From: B3-G11 sp036985855
GTDB lineage: Bacteria > Actinomycetota > Acidimicrobiia > Spongiisociales > UBA5794
Assembly: GCA_036985855.1 (NCBI GenBank)
Contig: BTQL01000002.1
Span: 1-64,000 of the forward strand
Reading direction: 5' to 3'
Length of the DNA stretch: 64,000 nucleotides
In this document: in pieces, positions 17,771 to 26,571 of the stretch
Numbering within the stretch: the first letter of the stretch is position 1
How the letters are laid out: the number at the start of each line of letters is the position of its first letter
Notes under the pieces: generated by a model
Seen by the model: the letters and a program-made list of their open reading frames with translations, nothing else
The model's database searches: none
What the model was told of the DNA's origin: nothing
Program-made: the position numbers and the translations under genes

Positions 17771-19163
17771 CACAGCTGAACAAAGCGAGAAGAAGACCAA
17801 GAAGAAGATCTCTCTCGGTGCGAACTACTGGAAGCTCTGGACTGCAAGTGTCACATCGAATCTCGGGGACGGTGTAGCGGGGATCGCCTACCCGTGGCTG
17901 GCTTCGGCCGTTACGAGGAACGCCCTTCTGATCGCCTTGATTGCGATCGCTCAACGCATCCCTTGGCTCATTTTCACGTTGCCCGCCGGCGTGATCACGG
18001 ATCGGGTCGACCGGCGGAAGATCATGACGTTCACCTCGGTGTTTCGGACCGTTCTCACGCTCGCCGTGGCTGCGGTCGTGTATCTGAACCAGGATATGCT
18101 TCCGTCACCCGGCGATGTCGCTTCGGGAGGTATCGGCACACCGAATACGGTGGTGTACACCACACTCCTCGTTTCCGCCCTGCTTTTTGGTTTTGCTGAA
18201 GTGCTGTACGACAATGCAGCCCAAACGATCCTACCGGCGATCGTTGAGCCCGAGGGACTCGAGAAAGCGAACAGTCGCCTCTGGGGTGCCGAGATGGTGA
18301 TGAACCAATTCGTCGGTCCTCCGCTCGGAAGTGTTCTGATCGGTGTCGCGTTTGCTCTGCCGTTCTTCTTCGACGCAGGCACGTTTGCGATAGCCGCCGC
18401 ACTGATATTCGCCCTCAGCGGTGTCTTCAAGATTGATCACCCCGCATCGGAGAACGGCGGGGAGCGTCCAGGTTTCTGGGATGAGATCAAAGAAGGCGTC
18501 AAGTGGCTCTGGTCGCATGCCCTGCTTCGCCCGATGGCGATCATCCTTGGCCTGATGAACGGCCTGTTCTCTCTCACCTTTGCAACGCTGGTGCTCTTCG
18601 CCCAGGAGGTGTTGGATGTCACGACGGCTACCTTCGCCGTCCTGATGATGGCCGGCGCGGCTGGTGGGGTTCTCGGTTCGGTGTTTGCCCCGAAAGTCTC
18701 GGAGAAGTTTGGCAGCGGCACGTCGCTCTACTTCACGCTCATCGGCGGGGCGGTAGCGACGCTCGTCATCGGCCTATCGAGTTACTGGGTCATGGCGTGG
18801 GTGATGTTCTTCTTCTTCTCGTTCACCGCAGTTCTTTGGAACGTCATCACGGTTTCGCTTCGCCAGACGATCATCCCCGACCATTTACTCGGTAGGGTCA
18901 ATTCCGTATATCGGTTCTTCGCTTGGGGCATGATGCCAATCGGTCTAGCGATCGGCGGTCTCATCGTGATCGGCGCAGAGGCATCCGGCTTGGATCGGGT
19001 GATGGCGCTGCGGCTGCCGTACTTCGTATCCGCTGTGGCACTGTTTGCTGTCTTCCTGTGGGCTGCGCCACAGCTGACCACCGAGAAGATCGAGACAGCG
19101 CGTGAACAGGGAATTGCAGCGAAGGACACGGAGCCAAGGACGCAGAGCACAGGCGCCGAATAG
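17763..19163 (+). CDS. MFS exporter, EntS/tetracycline-resistance-like
   Basis: 466 residues with about 12 hydrophobic helices. The first helix region reads NYWKLWTASVTSNLGDGVAG, and the TM2-TM3 loop carries motif A (GVITDRVDRRKIM), as in MFS_3 exporters such as EntS. The lysine-rich N-terminus (KKTKKK) should be cytosolic. The start is coupled to the upstream regulator (ATGACTGA overlap). Substrate unknown; regulator-exporter pairs of this kind usually handle toxic compounds or siderophores. Confidence 0.87.
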   Translation: MTDTAEQSEKKTKKKISLGANYWKLWTASVTSNLGDGVAGIAYPWLASAVTRNALLIALIAIAQRIPWLIFTLPAGVITDRVDRRKIMTFTSVFRTVLTLAVAAVVYLNQDMLPSPGDVASGGIGTPNTVVYTTLLVSALLFGFAEVLYDNAAQTILPAIVEPEGLEKANSRLWGAEMVMNQFVGPPLGSVLIGVAFALPFFFDAGTFAIAAALIFALSGVFKIDHPASENGGERPGFWDEIKEGVKWLWSHALLRPMAIILGLMNGLFSLTFATLVLFAQEVLDVTTATFAVLMMAGAAGGVLGSVFAPKVSEKFGSGTSLYFTLIGGAVATLVIGLSSYWVMAWVMFFFFSFTAVLWNVITVSLRQTIIPDHLLGRVNSVYRFFAWGMMPIGLAIGGLIVIGAEASGLDRVMALRLPYFVSAVALFAVFLWAAPQLTTEKIETAREQGIAAKDTEPRTQSTGAE

Positions 19164-19178
19164 GCTGCTAATCTCTGG

Positions 19179-19200
19179 CCGTCTACCGTCTACCGTCTCC
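19179..19200 (+). repeat. Tandem CCGTCTA heptads
   Basis: Three heptads CCGTCTA, CCGTCTA, CCGTCTC stand head to tail and supply the stop codon of the minus-strand HAD gene. Related heptads form the inverted repeat at 59269-59315, also at a gene end. Confidence 0.5.
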
Positions 19201-19974
19201 GGATTTCCATCGGCTGACGGCGACTGCCACAGCCGCCGCGGTGGCCCCTGCAGCGACGGGGATCCACACCCGTTTCGGTGGCGGCTGGACTCTCGGCTGA
19301 AGGCTGACGGGACGCTGAAACTCGATCACCGGCCACTCGTTCTCCGTCGCGGCCTCCTTGAGTTCCTTTTCAGGATTCACGGCAACGGGATGACCGACTG
19401 CCTCGAGCATGGGCATGTCGGTGAAGCTGTCGGTGTAGGCATACGATCCCTCGAGGTCGATCCCGTCCCGAATAGCTACCTCTCTGATGGCATCTGCCTT
19501 CGCAGGACCCATCACGTACCGTTCGAGCTCCGGTACGTATCGACCAAGTCCGTCTGTGCGGATCTTCGTTGCGATGACGTTGTCGATTCCGACCATCCTG
19601 GCGATGGGCGTCACGAACTCCTCCGGACTTGCCGATACCACGTACACCTTGCGGCCTGATCGGGTGTGTTCATCGATGAGGAACAGCGCCTCTGCGAACA
19701 CGAGAGGCTCGATCACGTCGTCGAGGGTCTGGGCGACGATCGCATCGATCTCAGTCTTGTGCCATCCGGACACGAGATCGAGCATCCCATCTCTCGCTCG
19801 CTCGAGCGCATCCTCGTCAGCCCCAAAGAACATGTATACAAAGCGGCCGATACCCAATCGTAGGAGGTGGCCCTTACCCAGGAATCCCGCTCGATAGAGC
19901 GGTTTGCCAAAAGCAAGGGTCGACGATCCGGCGATGATCGTCTTGTCAAGATCAAAGAAGGCTGCTTCGGTCAT
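19183..19974 (-). CDS. HAD-IB hydrolase with C-terminal membrane anchor
   Basis: 263 residues. HAD motif I is FFDLDKT, motif II is in VYVVSASP, and motif IV is AYTDSFTDMPML. This is the SerB/CicA-like phosphatase branch. A long linker leads to a C-terminal hydrophobic helix (VWIPVAAGATAAAVAVAVS) that should tether it to the membrane. In mycobacteria a HAD-IB protein (Rv3661) sits beside the tad-like locus, as here. The start at 19974 has TACCGT six bases upstream (leaderless pattern). Substrate unknown. It is convergent with the MFS gene. Confidence 0.87.
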   Translation of the reverse strand: MTEAAFFDLDKTIIAGSSTLAFGKPLYRAGFLGKGHLLRLGIGRFVYMFFGADEDALERARDGMLDLVSGWHKTEIDAIVAQTLDDVIEPLVFAEALFLIDEHTRSGRKVYVVSASPEEFVTPIARMVGIDNVIATKIRTDGLGRYVPELERYVMGPAKADAIREVAIRDGIDLEGSYAYTDSFTDMPMLEAVGHPVAVNPEKELKEAATENEWPVIEFQRPVSLQPRVQPPPKRVWIPVAAGATAAAVAVAVSRWKSGDGRR

Positions 19975-19986
19975 GGGTGTACGGTA
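19975..19986 (-). promoter_or_regulatory. Leaderless-type -10 box of the HAD gene
   Basis: On the minus strand TACCGT ends six bases before the ATG at 19974. Confidence 0.35.
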
Positions 19987-20083
19987 CTCCAGATCAGGTA
20001 TCGGCAAGGAATCCACACCCCTTGAACCGAGCTTCCACGCATCGTACGTTGATCATGCTTCCCCTCCGCTCTCGGAGGTAGAT

Positions 20084-20626
20084 TTGTCGGTTCTCGCTCT
20101 GTGGTCACCGCTCGATTCGATGCTTGGCATTGTTGGGCCTCTCGGCGCTGCAGCAGCGGTCGATACCGCCCTCGCTATCGACCTCGACCCGTTCGGACCG
20201 CCTTACGGCGGGCCGTTCTCCCTCGCTGATCTCGTGGAGCATGGTCCGACCCTCGACCAGTTGGAACCGGCCAGAAGCGGTCCGGCAGTACTCCGCAACG
20301 GCGGAGTACAACCGGAGGATGCCGAGGAGATCGTGTCTGAGCTCGTCCGTCGGTGGCCAAACGTTGTCCTTCGGTGTTCGCCTTCAACGGACGTGAGTGC
20401 CAACGCGACGGCACTGCTTCCTCTGCTGCCCGAGCCATTCACACCGACTCTCGACGGTGCAGGTGCAGTTGTGTATCAGCGAACGCGTCTGTTGGCTCGC
20501 GAACCGCGCAACCACCAGGTTCTCCCTGTTCCTCGAGTCGCGACGGTCAAGTCTCTGCTTGGAGGGGTACGTCCGCCTTCGCGCGATCGCTGGGTGAGAG
20601 CGTTTCGTGATGTCTGGGAGTTGTAG
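20084..20626 (+). CDS. Protein in the Ssd/CpaE position of the tad locus
   Basis: 180 residues starting at TTG 20084, chosen because CGGAGGT lies four bases upstream and the reading ahead of it overlaps the divergent HAD gene. No Walker A motif is visible, so it is not a full CpaE/Ssd-type ATPase. The first half could be a receiver-like fold (VLALWSPLDSMLGIVGPLGA) and the end is basic (PPSRDRWVRAFRDVWEL). It lies immediately before tadA (stop and start adjacent), where actinobacteria usually have ssd. Function inferred from position only. Confidence 0.62.
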   Translation: MSVLALWSPLDSMLGIVGPLGAAAAVDTALAIDLDPFGPPYGGPFSLADLVEHGPTLDQLEPARSGPAVLRNGGVQPEDAEEIVSELVRRWPNVVLRCSPSTDVSANATALLPLLPEPFTPTLDGAGAVVYQRTRLLAREPRNHQVLPVPRVATVKSLLGGVRPPSRDRWVRAFRDVWEL

Positions 20627-21691
20627 ATGGGATCCGTCGATCGCCTTGTAGCCTCTCTTGTGTCGTCGAACGTTCCTCTGAACCGTCCAGCACTGCGACG
20701 GGCCGCGACCGAACTGCAACCGAGCATTGCCCCACTGGCGCGTACCGGTGAGATAGAGACTGCGATCAGCGCGATCATTGGGCTCGGGCCACTCGAACGC
20801 CTCGTCAATGACGACACCGTGAGCGATGTGCTCGTGAATTCCTTCGATGAGATCTGGATCGAGAGGTCTGGCCGACTGGAGCGATCGGACGTGACTTTCC
20901 GTTCGCCTGAAGAGCTGATCGCTCTTGTGCGAAGGTTGATCACCCCGCTCGGTCTGCGTATCGATGCGGCATCACCTGCCGTTGACGCGCGCCTGGCTGA
21001 TGGATCACGACTGCATGCGATCATCCCGCCGGCTTCAGTCGACGGCCCGGTCGTGGCGATCCGTCGATTCTCACCAGTGGTTGGTGACCTTGACGCACTC
21101 GTGGAACTCGGTGCCATCTCCTCCGAGGGTGCAGAGATTCTGGTCACCGCTGTGCACGAACGAGACAACATTCTCGTCGCAGGCGCCACGGGAGCGGGGA
21201 AGACGACGGTCTTGAACGCACTGGCGGCATCCGTCGGCGATACCGACCGAATTGTCACGATCGAAGAAGCTGCGGAGCTAGCCATCAAAGGACACGTGAT
21301 CCGGCTCGAATCGCACCCGGCGAATGTCGAAGGTGCCGGGGAGGTGACGATGAGATCCTTGCTCCGGCATGCGCTCAGACTTCGACCAGATCGAATCATC
21401 GTTGGCGAGGTCAGAGGACCAGAGGCTCTCGACATGATTCAGGCTCTCAGCACCGGCCACGCCGGATCCATGTCGACGATCCACGCGAACGGCCCGGCTG
21501 AGGCTCTCGACCGTCTGGCGATGCTCGCCGCAATGGCTCCTGAGCGAGTTCCTGAAGTTGCCCTTGGTCGCCAGATCGCAGCCGCGGTCGACCTCGTTGT
21601 GTTCGTTTCCAGGCGTGAATCGACCCGGCGTATCGAGTCGGTCCACCGACTCACGCCGGATGGCTTCGACGAGGTGCATCGGTGCTCCTAG
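20627..21691 (+). CDS. tadA: Tad pilus assembly ATPase
   Basis: 354 residues. This secretion-type hexameric ATPase powers Flp pilin assembly at the inner face of the membrane. Walker A is AGATGAGKTT (residues about 185-194), Walker B is in RIIVGEVRGPEAL, and TGHAGSMSTIHAN is the conserved His box. The N-terminal domain is short, as in actinobacterial TadA/CpaF. The stop overlaps the tadB start. Confidence 0.95.
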   Translation: MGSVDRLVASLVSSNVPLNRPALRRAATELQPSIAPLARTGEIETAISAIIGLGPLERLVNDDTVSDVLVNSFDEIWIERSGRLERSDVTFRSPEELIALVRRLITPLGLRIDAASPAVDARLADGSRLHAIIPPASVDGPVVAIRRFSPVVGDLDALVELGAISSEGAEILVTAVHERDNILVAGATGAGKTTVLNALAASVGDTDRIVTIEEAAELAIKGHVIRLESHPANVEGAGEVTMRSLLRHALRLRPDRIIVGEVRGPEALDMIQALSTGHAGSMSTIHANGPAEALDRLAMLAAMAPERVPEVALGRQIAAAVDLVVFVSRRESTRRIESVHRLTPDGFDEVHRCS

Positions 21692-22350
21692 CGGTCCTCG
21701 CGGCGATCGCGATCCATTTCCGACTTCCGCTGGCGGTGGCGGTAGGCACAGTGGCGCTGTCCTTCGCCCCGCTTTCCTTCGCCGTGGGGGCTGTGCTGGC
21801 GGTTGCCGGAGCAAGTGCGATCGTACGTTGGACGAAGCGCGACGACGGTCGCGTGGATGAAGGAGAGCTTCTGCGCTTGTTGGCCGGCAGAGTCGCCGCG
21901 GGTGCGACGATCCGATCAGCCGTAGCCGATGCCTCCGTGAGCGCGGTTCCCGAGAAAGCCAGGAGGCTTGCTGCTCTCGGCCAACCCATGGTCGGCGTCG
22001 GGGATGCCCTTTTGCCGGCACTCCCAGCGAACGGTTTGGCGTTCCGTGGGATCTGTTCGTTCTCCGAGCACACCGGAGCGGCTGTCTCCGCTGCCCTCGA
22101 AGTACTGGCCGACCAGGCAGACGACGTGGCCGAGCTGAAACGCGAACGGAGGGTGTCCCTTGCCCAGGTGAAACTGTCTGCGATCGTCGTCGGAGTGGTG
22201 CCCATGGCTGTGTCTCTCGGATTGGTAGCGATTCGTGGGGTTCCTGCGCCGGGTGGTGCGCTGATCGTCCTACCGATGATTGCCGGTTTTGCGCTTCAAA
22301 CCGCCGGTACCGCCATCGTCTTCAGCGTCGCGTCGAGGTCAACGTGGTGA
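21682..22350 (+). CDS. tadB: Tad pilus inner-membrane platform protein TadB
   Basis: 222 residues with a GTG start overlapping tadA. Two N-terminal helices are followed by a T2SSF-like cytosolic region (LLRLLAGRVAAGATIRSAV) and two C-terminal helices (VVGVVPMAVSLGLVAI, ALIVLPMIAGFAL). It is shorter than proteobacterial TadB. It forms the platform with TadC. Confidence 0.85.
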   Translation: MLLAVLAAIAIHFRLPLAVAVGTVALSFAPLSFAVGAVLAVAGASAIVRWTKRDDGRVDEGELLRLLAGRVAAGATIRSAVADASVSAVPEKARRLAALGQPMVGVGDALLPALPANGLAFRGICSFSEHTGAAVSAALEVLADQADDVAELKRERRVSLAQVKLSAIVVGVVPMAVSLGLVAIRGVPAPGGALIVLPMIAGFALQTAGTAIVFSVASRSTW

Positions 22351-22952
22351 CTCTCCCCGTCGTGACGATCGCAGCTATCGCAATCATGTTCGGATCGTCG
22401 ACCCGAGCACTTGCGGCCGGCGTGGTCCTGTCTGCACTTGTGCTCCATCCGCTGCTTGCGGTTGCGCTGGTAGCTTCGGCGTTCTTGGTGTTTCAATACC
22501 GGCGGATACGTGAGGCGCACAGACAAGCGCGGCGGACCGCGGAGAATGGTCTCGCAGCTGTTGAACTCGTCGGACTTGGGGTTTCCGCCGGCCTCCCCTT
22601 CCGAAATGCCGCGGCGCTGACAGCGGAGCAGATCGATGGATCGATCAGCGGTGAGATCCGCAGCGCCCTGCGCAGCGTCAGCACAGGACGTCGGCCGAGG
22701 CTCGAATCAAGCGATCTTCGGTCGATGTTCAGTGTGGCGGCTGCGTCAGAGCATTCGGGTATGCCACTTGCCGGACCACTCAACGCCTTGGCGAGAGACA
22801 GAAGAAGAGCCTCCGCTGCGGCGGCGCGGGAGCGGCTGTCAAAACTCCCTGTGAAGATGTTGTTCCCTCTCGCATTCTTGATTCTCCCCGGATTCGTGAT
22901 GCTTGCTGTGGTTCCCCCGCTCATGTCCGGTCTATCGAAACTCGGTCTTTGA
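22344..22952 (+). CDS. tadC: Tad pilus inner-membrane platform protein TadC
   Basis: 202 residues, GTG start overlapping tadB by seven bases. It has an N-terminal hydrophobic pair, then a T2SSF-like cytosolic region (LAAVELVGLGVSAGLPFRNA), and a C-terminal helix (MLFPLAFLILPGFVMLAVVPPL), which is a typical TadC ending. It is the second platform subunit. Confidence 0.85.
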   Translation: MVTLPVVTIAAIAIMFGSSTRALAAGVVLSALVLHPLLAVALVASAFLVFQYRRIREAHRQARRTAENGLAAVELVGLGVSAGLPFRNAAALTAEQIDGSISGEIRSALRSVSTGRRPRLESSDLRSMFSVAAASEHSGMPLAGPLNALARDRRRASAAAARERLSKLPVKMLFPLAFLILPGFVMLAVVPPLMSGLSKLGL

Positions 22953-23010
22953 ACACCCGCCTGTTACTTCCCGCCGCCGCGGCCGGATGTCGCAGAACCT
23001 AGGAGACCGT

Positions 23011-23196
23011 ATGCACGAAAGAATCCGAATCGTTCTATCCGAGGTTGGCCAGGCCACAGCTGAGTACGCCCTTGTTCTCGTAGCCGCCGCGATTGTCGCC
23101 CTCGCTCTGATCTCGTGGGCGTCCACTACCGACATGCTCCCGTCGTTCTTCAATTCCGTCATGCAGAAGGTCATTTCGATTGCGGACAGGGCATGA
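23011..23196 (+). CDS. Flp/DUF4244-type pilin
   Basis: 61 residues. A short basic leader precedes GQATAEYALVLVAAAIVALAL, the hydrophobic assembly helix of type IVb pilins with its conserved Glu at +5-like spacing. AGGAG lies five bases upstream of the ATG at 23011. It overlaps the next gene by four bases (ATGA). It is probably the major subunit of the pilus. The prepilin peptidase is not encoded in this window. Confidence 0.85.
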   Translation: MHERIRIVLSEVGQATAEYALVLVAAAIVALALISWASTTDMLPSFFNSVMQKVISIADRA

Positions 23197-23555
23197 CCAG
23201 TGAGCGAGCCTCGGTGGTCGTCGAGTTCGCACTTGTTCTCCCTCTCGTGCTCGTCGTCCTTCTCGGCATCGTGGAGGTTGCCGTGCTCGCGCGGTCAGAG
23301 ATTCAGCTCGTCCACGCGGCGAGAGAGGGCGCTCGCGAGGCCGCGGCTTCACCCGACACGCGTCGGGCCGCCGCGGCGGTTCGCTCCGCGCTCGGACGGG
23401 CAGGCACGACTGCTCGCATATCGGTCAGGCGACCCGCGAATGTCGGCGATAAGGCGGTCGTCTCCGTATCGATCAGGCATACGATCGCCGCGCCGATCTT
23501 CGGCGGTTTCAGCCTCGATCTCCAGGCCACATCGACGATGCGAGTTGAGCGGTGA
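23193..23555 (+). CDS. tadE: TadE-like minor pilin
   Basis: 120 residues. The N-terminus (ERASVVVEFALVLPLVLVVLLGIVE) is the TadE hydrophobic segment with its conserved Glu. The rest is a small extracytoplasmic domain with HAAREGAREAA and a beta-rich end. It is coupled to the pilin gene by an ATGA overlap. Confidence 0.87.
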   Translation: MTSERASVVVEFALVLPLVLVVLLGIVEVAVLARSEIQLVHAAREGAREAAASPDTRRAAAAVRSALGRAGTTARISVRRPANVGDKAVVSVSIRHTIAAPIFGGFSLDLQATSTMRVER

Positions 23556-23931
23556 ACGTGGCTCGTTGGTGCTCGGTGCCGGGCTGATCGTGCTCGTGTT
23601 GGTGCTTGTTGTGGCTGTCGGCGCTGTCGGAGCCGGCATCGCAGCCTATGTACAGGCGGCCGGTGCTGCCGATGCCGCCGCGCTTGCAGCCGCGCCCGTG
23701 ACATTCCGGCCGTTCGGAGCGAAAGGCACGCCGACCCAGGAGGCTGCACGTTTTGCGTCTGCGAACCGAAATAGGCTGGTGCGGTGTATCTGCCCTGTCG
23801 ACCGATCGTGGAACACACGGACGGTCACCGTTGTCGTCGAACGCGGAGTCGACTTGCCCGGCTTGGGTCGGATCACAGTCAGGGCGACGTCGCGAGCGAC
23901 GTTCGAGCCTTCGGCGCTGCTCAAGCCATGA
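23545..23931 (+). CDS. TadE/TadG-like pseudopilin (helicase/secretion neighbourhood type)
   Basis: 128 residues. A hydrophobic N-terminal segment with ERGSLVLGAGLIVLVLVLV is followed by VQAAGAADAAALAAA and a C-terminal domain with a close Cys pair (RCICP). This is the pattern of the short TadE-like protein found at actinobacterial tad loci. There is no ATG or GTG ahead of the conserved ERGS, so the start is taken as TTG 23545, overlapping tadE by 11 bases. Last gene of the tad unit. Confidence 0.75.
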   Translation: MSGERGSLVLGAGLIVLVLVLVVAVGAVGAGIAAYVQAAGAADAAALAAAPVTFRPFGAKGTPTQEAARFASANRNRLVRCICPVDRSWNTRTVTVVVERGVDLPGLGRITVRATSRATFEPSALLKP

Positions 23932-23990
23932 TTGATCGGTCTTCTCGAGCGGGAGTCTCGGTCGACAAGCGGTCGGGCCGTGGGCATCGA

Positions 23991-25244
23991 CTATCCAATC
24001 ACCGTCGCGATTCGTTCGATGGCACGAGATACGACCTCGGGTGGTTCAGTGGCGAAGCAGATGCGCATGAAGCCCGGTTCGCCGACATGACAAGCCGATC
24101 CAGGTGTCAGGTTCACGTTGGCATCCTCGAGGATCCGGCGCCAGAGGCGGTCCTCGGACTCCCACGTGGGTGCATCCATGAACGATCGCATATCAGTCAG
24201 GAGGAAGATACCTGCATCACCATCTACATACGGTATGGCCGCGGCATCGAGTGCATCGATGGTCGCGCGATAGGACTGTCGGATCCGCGAGCGCATCTCT
24301 GCAAGAAACCTCACGGTCCAATCGGTGTCCGAAAGCATCTCAGCGAGCAGATGCTGAGTGTCGCCGGACACGACAGACCAGTATGCAAGTTCACCGATCG
24401 CCTTGAGCACATCGGCATTGTTCGAAGTCATGACACCGCAGCGCACACCACTCATGGCGAAGTCCTTGCCGAAACCCCAGACCTCGTGCACGTCGGCTGC
24501 AAGGTTCTCGATCACGGATCCGACAGGTGTGAACGGGCGGTCGCCGTGTACCGATAGCGCATAGATCTCGTTCACGACGATGTGCAGGCCGTGCGACCTC
24601 GCCCAGTCGACGGCATCCCTGAGATCGTCTGACGGCATGATGCGACCAGTCGGGTTGTCCGGGTTCGTCAGCATGAGCGCCGGAATCGGAATCGTCGCGT
24701 CCTGGTAGGCCTTCTCGAGCAAGGCCGGAGTCAGGCGAAATCCTTGTTTGCTCGATGTGTGAACCGGAACCACAGTGAGCGCATCCCGGGTTTCGAGATC
24801 TGCCCAGTATCCCGCATAACTCGGCGTAGGTATCAGCACCCCCTCTCCAGGATCAGCGATGACATAGAAGAGCGTCTCGAGGACGCTTCCCGCACCCGCC
24901 AGGGTGATGACCTGTTCGGCATCGACCGGCCGTCTCCACACGTGATCGAACATGAACGCCGCGATCTGCTTCCGGAACTCCTGTGATCCGATCATCGCGT
25001 CGTAGGCGACGGACTTGGGCTTGACATCTCGATTCCGGTTCAGTTGATGCTCGAGCAGATCCCACATCAGAAGGTTCTGGGCAACGCACAGCCCTATGTA
25101 TCGGTCAGGATCGTCGGGGTCCGATGTCGCGATCCGTTCGAAGTGCTCTTCGCTGTACATCGGCATCGGGGACCCCGTCGTCAGTTGTGTACCGCGATCA
25201 GCGAGAGGTGGAGCGGAATCCATGATGCGCGTGTCACCCGTCAT
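23991..25244 (-). CDS. PLP-dependent class I/II aminotransferase
   Basis: 417 residues. Family marks are NPDNPTG, the PLP lysine in VWGFGKDFAMSGVRCG, and the C-terminal FMRICFA with the substrate arginine. It most resembles the ACC-synthase-like and aspartate-aminotransferase-like branch; the amino donor is unknown. The start at 25244 overlaps the LCP gene stop by 11 bases, with AGGA upstream; a second ATG at 25223 is possible. The open frame further upstream is antisense shadow of the LCP gene. Probably one operon with that gene. Confidence 0.88.
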   Translation of the reverse strand: MTGDTRIMDSAPPLADRGTQLTTGSPMPMYSEEHFERIATSDPDDPDRYIGLCVAQNLLMWDLLEHQLNRNRDVKPKSVAYDAMIGSQEFRKQIAAFMFDHVWRRPVDAEQVITLAGAGSVLETLFYVIADPGEGVLIPTPSYAGYWADLETRDALTVVPVHTSSKQGFRLTPALLEKAYQDATIPIPALMLTNPDNPTGRIMPSDDLRDAVDWARSHGLHIVVNEIYALSVHGDRPFTPVGSVIENLAADVHEVWGFGKDFAMSGVRCGVMTSNNADVLKAIGELAYWSVVSGDTQHLLAEMLSDTDWTVRFLAEMRSRIRQSYRATIDALDAAAIPYVDGDAGIFLLTDMRSFMDAPTWESEDRLWRRILEDANVNLTPGSACHVGEPGFMRICFATEPPEVVSRAIERIATVIG

Positions 25245-26490
25245 CGCGGGTTCCGTCCTCGATGACATCCGCGATGATGTCATCTGCTTCGGGGTCGAGG
25301 AAAACCACCGAAGCTCCGTTCCCCGCGCGGCCGAGCCGACCGGGGAGCACCTCGTTGGTGATCTCGCCGACATCCATGTAGAACGCCGCGGCACCGAGTT
25401 GCACGAGGTCGGTGGCCGTGAGGTTCGTGTCTGTGAATTTGACCAGCTCTCCAATGAGAACGGGTACATCCTCGATGGAGCCTTGTTGGAGCATCGTCAG
25501 CACAGCGAGCATGATCAATCCCTGATGCCAGGACCGTGCGAAGTCCCCGCCGGGGACCCCCTTGCGTGTGCGTGCGAAGTCGAGCGTCCGGGTGGGAGTC
25601 AGCGCCTGATCTCCCGATGAGAACGCCGCCCACCAGGGCTGCACCGGTATGGACGTCGGCAGGGAGATCAGGAGACGACCGACGGCAGCGCTGATGAGTC
25701 TCTCAAAGCCGGAGAAGGCTGTGACGATGTACCCATCGAGAGGGATTTTCCACCTCTCGGTGAAGAAGGTGAACAATGGATCGGGGCCTCGACCTGAAGT
25801 GGTGAGCGCGTTGACTCGCATCTCACCGAACGGAGTCACAACCCACGTGTCGCGCGGCCAGCCGAGAATCGTTCCCTCACCCTGGGAAGGCACAGCGGTC
25901 AAAACGTGTATCGAATCCATTCGGGAGACTGTTGCCTTGAATCCGGGGCGGGCGTCAGAGCCGAGTATGAGGACCCGTCGCGGACTCTCACCGAACCAGG
26001 GGTCTGAACCAACGGATGCCAGGTGGGATCCGACAACGGTCCATCCCTTGCCTTCGTCGGCTAAGACGAGCAGATCCCCGTTGTCGAGGGTGACTACGCC
26101 AACGGATCCTCCGATGTCAAGCGCCTGCGTCTCGGCTGTGCCCGAGTATTGATCGTCGAGCGTGCCTGCGACGTCTGCGTGGTGAGCGACGAGGTTCACG
26201 TCGAGGACTGAGGAATCGTTGCGCGGATCCTGTACTACCGAGAGGAACGTGCCGACCGCCACAGCCAGGTCCGAAGGCACGTCACCGACGACAAGCACCG
26301 TGGCAAGGGGGATCGTCGTTGTGGTCGTGGGAGGCAGGGTTGTTGTTGTTGTTGTCGTCGTCGTCGTTGTTGTTGTCGTCGTGGCAGGGACCGTCGGCGT
26401 GGAGACCCCGGTGGCGCCCGCTGAGGTGCATGCGGTTGCACCCAGCGCTAGAGCGAGACCGGTGGCTGCGATTCGGAATCGAGTTCTCAT
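25234..26490 (-). CDS. LytR-CpsA-Psr (LCP) family lipoprotein
   Basis: 418 residues. A lipoprotein signal ends at GATAC, followed by a Thr-rich linker of about 30 residues and a beta-rich domain. The LCP domain then shows RRVLILGSDAR, VSRMDSIHVL, GWPRDTWV and DFARTRKGVPGGDFARSWHQ, the phosphate-binding arginines of cell-wall glycopolymer transferases. LCP proteins attach polymers to peptidoglycan outside the membrane; most have a TM anchor, so a lipobox form is less usual. TACCCT lies eight bases before the ATG (leaderless pattern). Confidence 0.85.
   Translation of the reverse strand: MRTRFRIAATGLALALGATACTSAGATGVSTPTVPATTTTTTTTTTTTTTTLPPTTTTTIPLATVLVVGDVPSDLAVAVGTFLSVVQDPRNDSSVLDVNLVAHHADVAGTLDDQYSGTAETQALDIGGSVGVVTLDNGDLLVLADEGKGWTVVGSHLASVGSDPWFGESPRRVLILGSDARPGFKATVSRMDSIHVLTAVPSQGEGTILGWPRDTWVVTPFGEMRVNALTTSGRGPDPLFTFFTERWKIPLDGYIVTAFSGFERLISAAVGRLLISLPTSIPVQPWWAAFSSGDQALTPTRTLDFARTRKGVPGGDFARSWHQGLIMLAVLTMLQQGSIEDVPVLIGELVKFTDTNLTATDLVQLGAAAFYMDVGEITNEVLPGRLGRAGNGASVVFLDPEADDIIADVIEDGTRDDG
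26336..26385 (-). repeat. ACN microsatellite encoding a poly-Thr linker
   Basis: A run of GTT/GTC triplets on the plus strand encodes about 16 consecutive threonines in the LCP lipoprotein linker. It is likely to vary in length between strains. Confidence 0.7.
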
Positions 26491-26504
26491 CGGCCGGCAG
26501 GGTA
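26491..26504 (-). promoter_or_regulatory. Leaderless-type -10 box of the LCP gene
   Basis: On the minus strand TACCCT ends eight bases before the ATG at 26490. Confidence 0.35.
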
Positions 26505-26558
26505 CTGACCGCGTACCCGGATCCGGTGTTGATTCACGCCTGTCGACGGGTTGAGGGT

Positions 26559-26571
26559 TAGCCTCGTTTAC
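26559..26571 (+). promoter_or_regulatory. Leaderless-type -10 box of the first Trk operon
   Basis: TAGCCT at 26559-26564, seven bases before the ATG at 26572, with no ribosome site. Confidence 0.4.

Noticed and set aside
17763..19163. Horizontal island from 17.1 to 19.2 kb
   Set aside because: Codon use and gene spacing look like the surroundings; only the repeat copy at 17091 hints at mobility.
25245..25469. 75-codon extension of the aminotransferase
   Set aside because: It overlaps the LCP gene in another frame and has no aminotransferase features.
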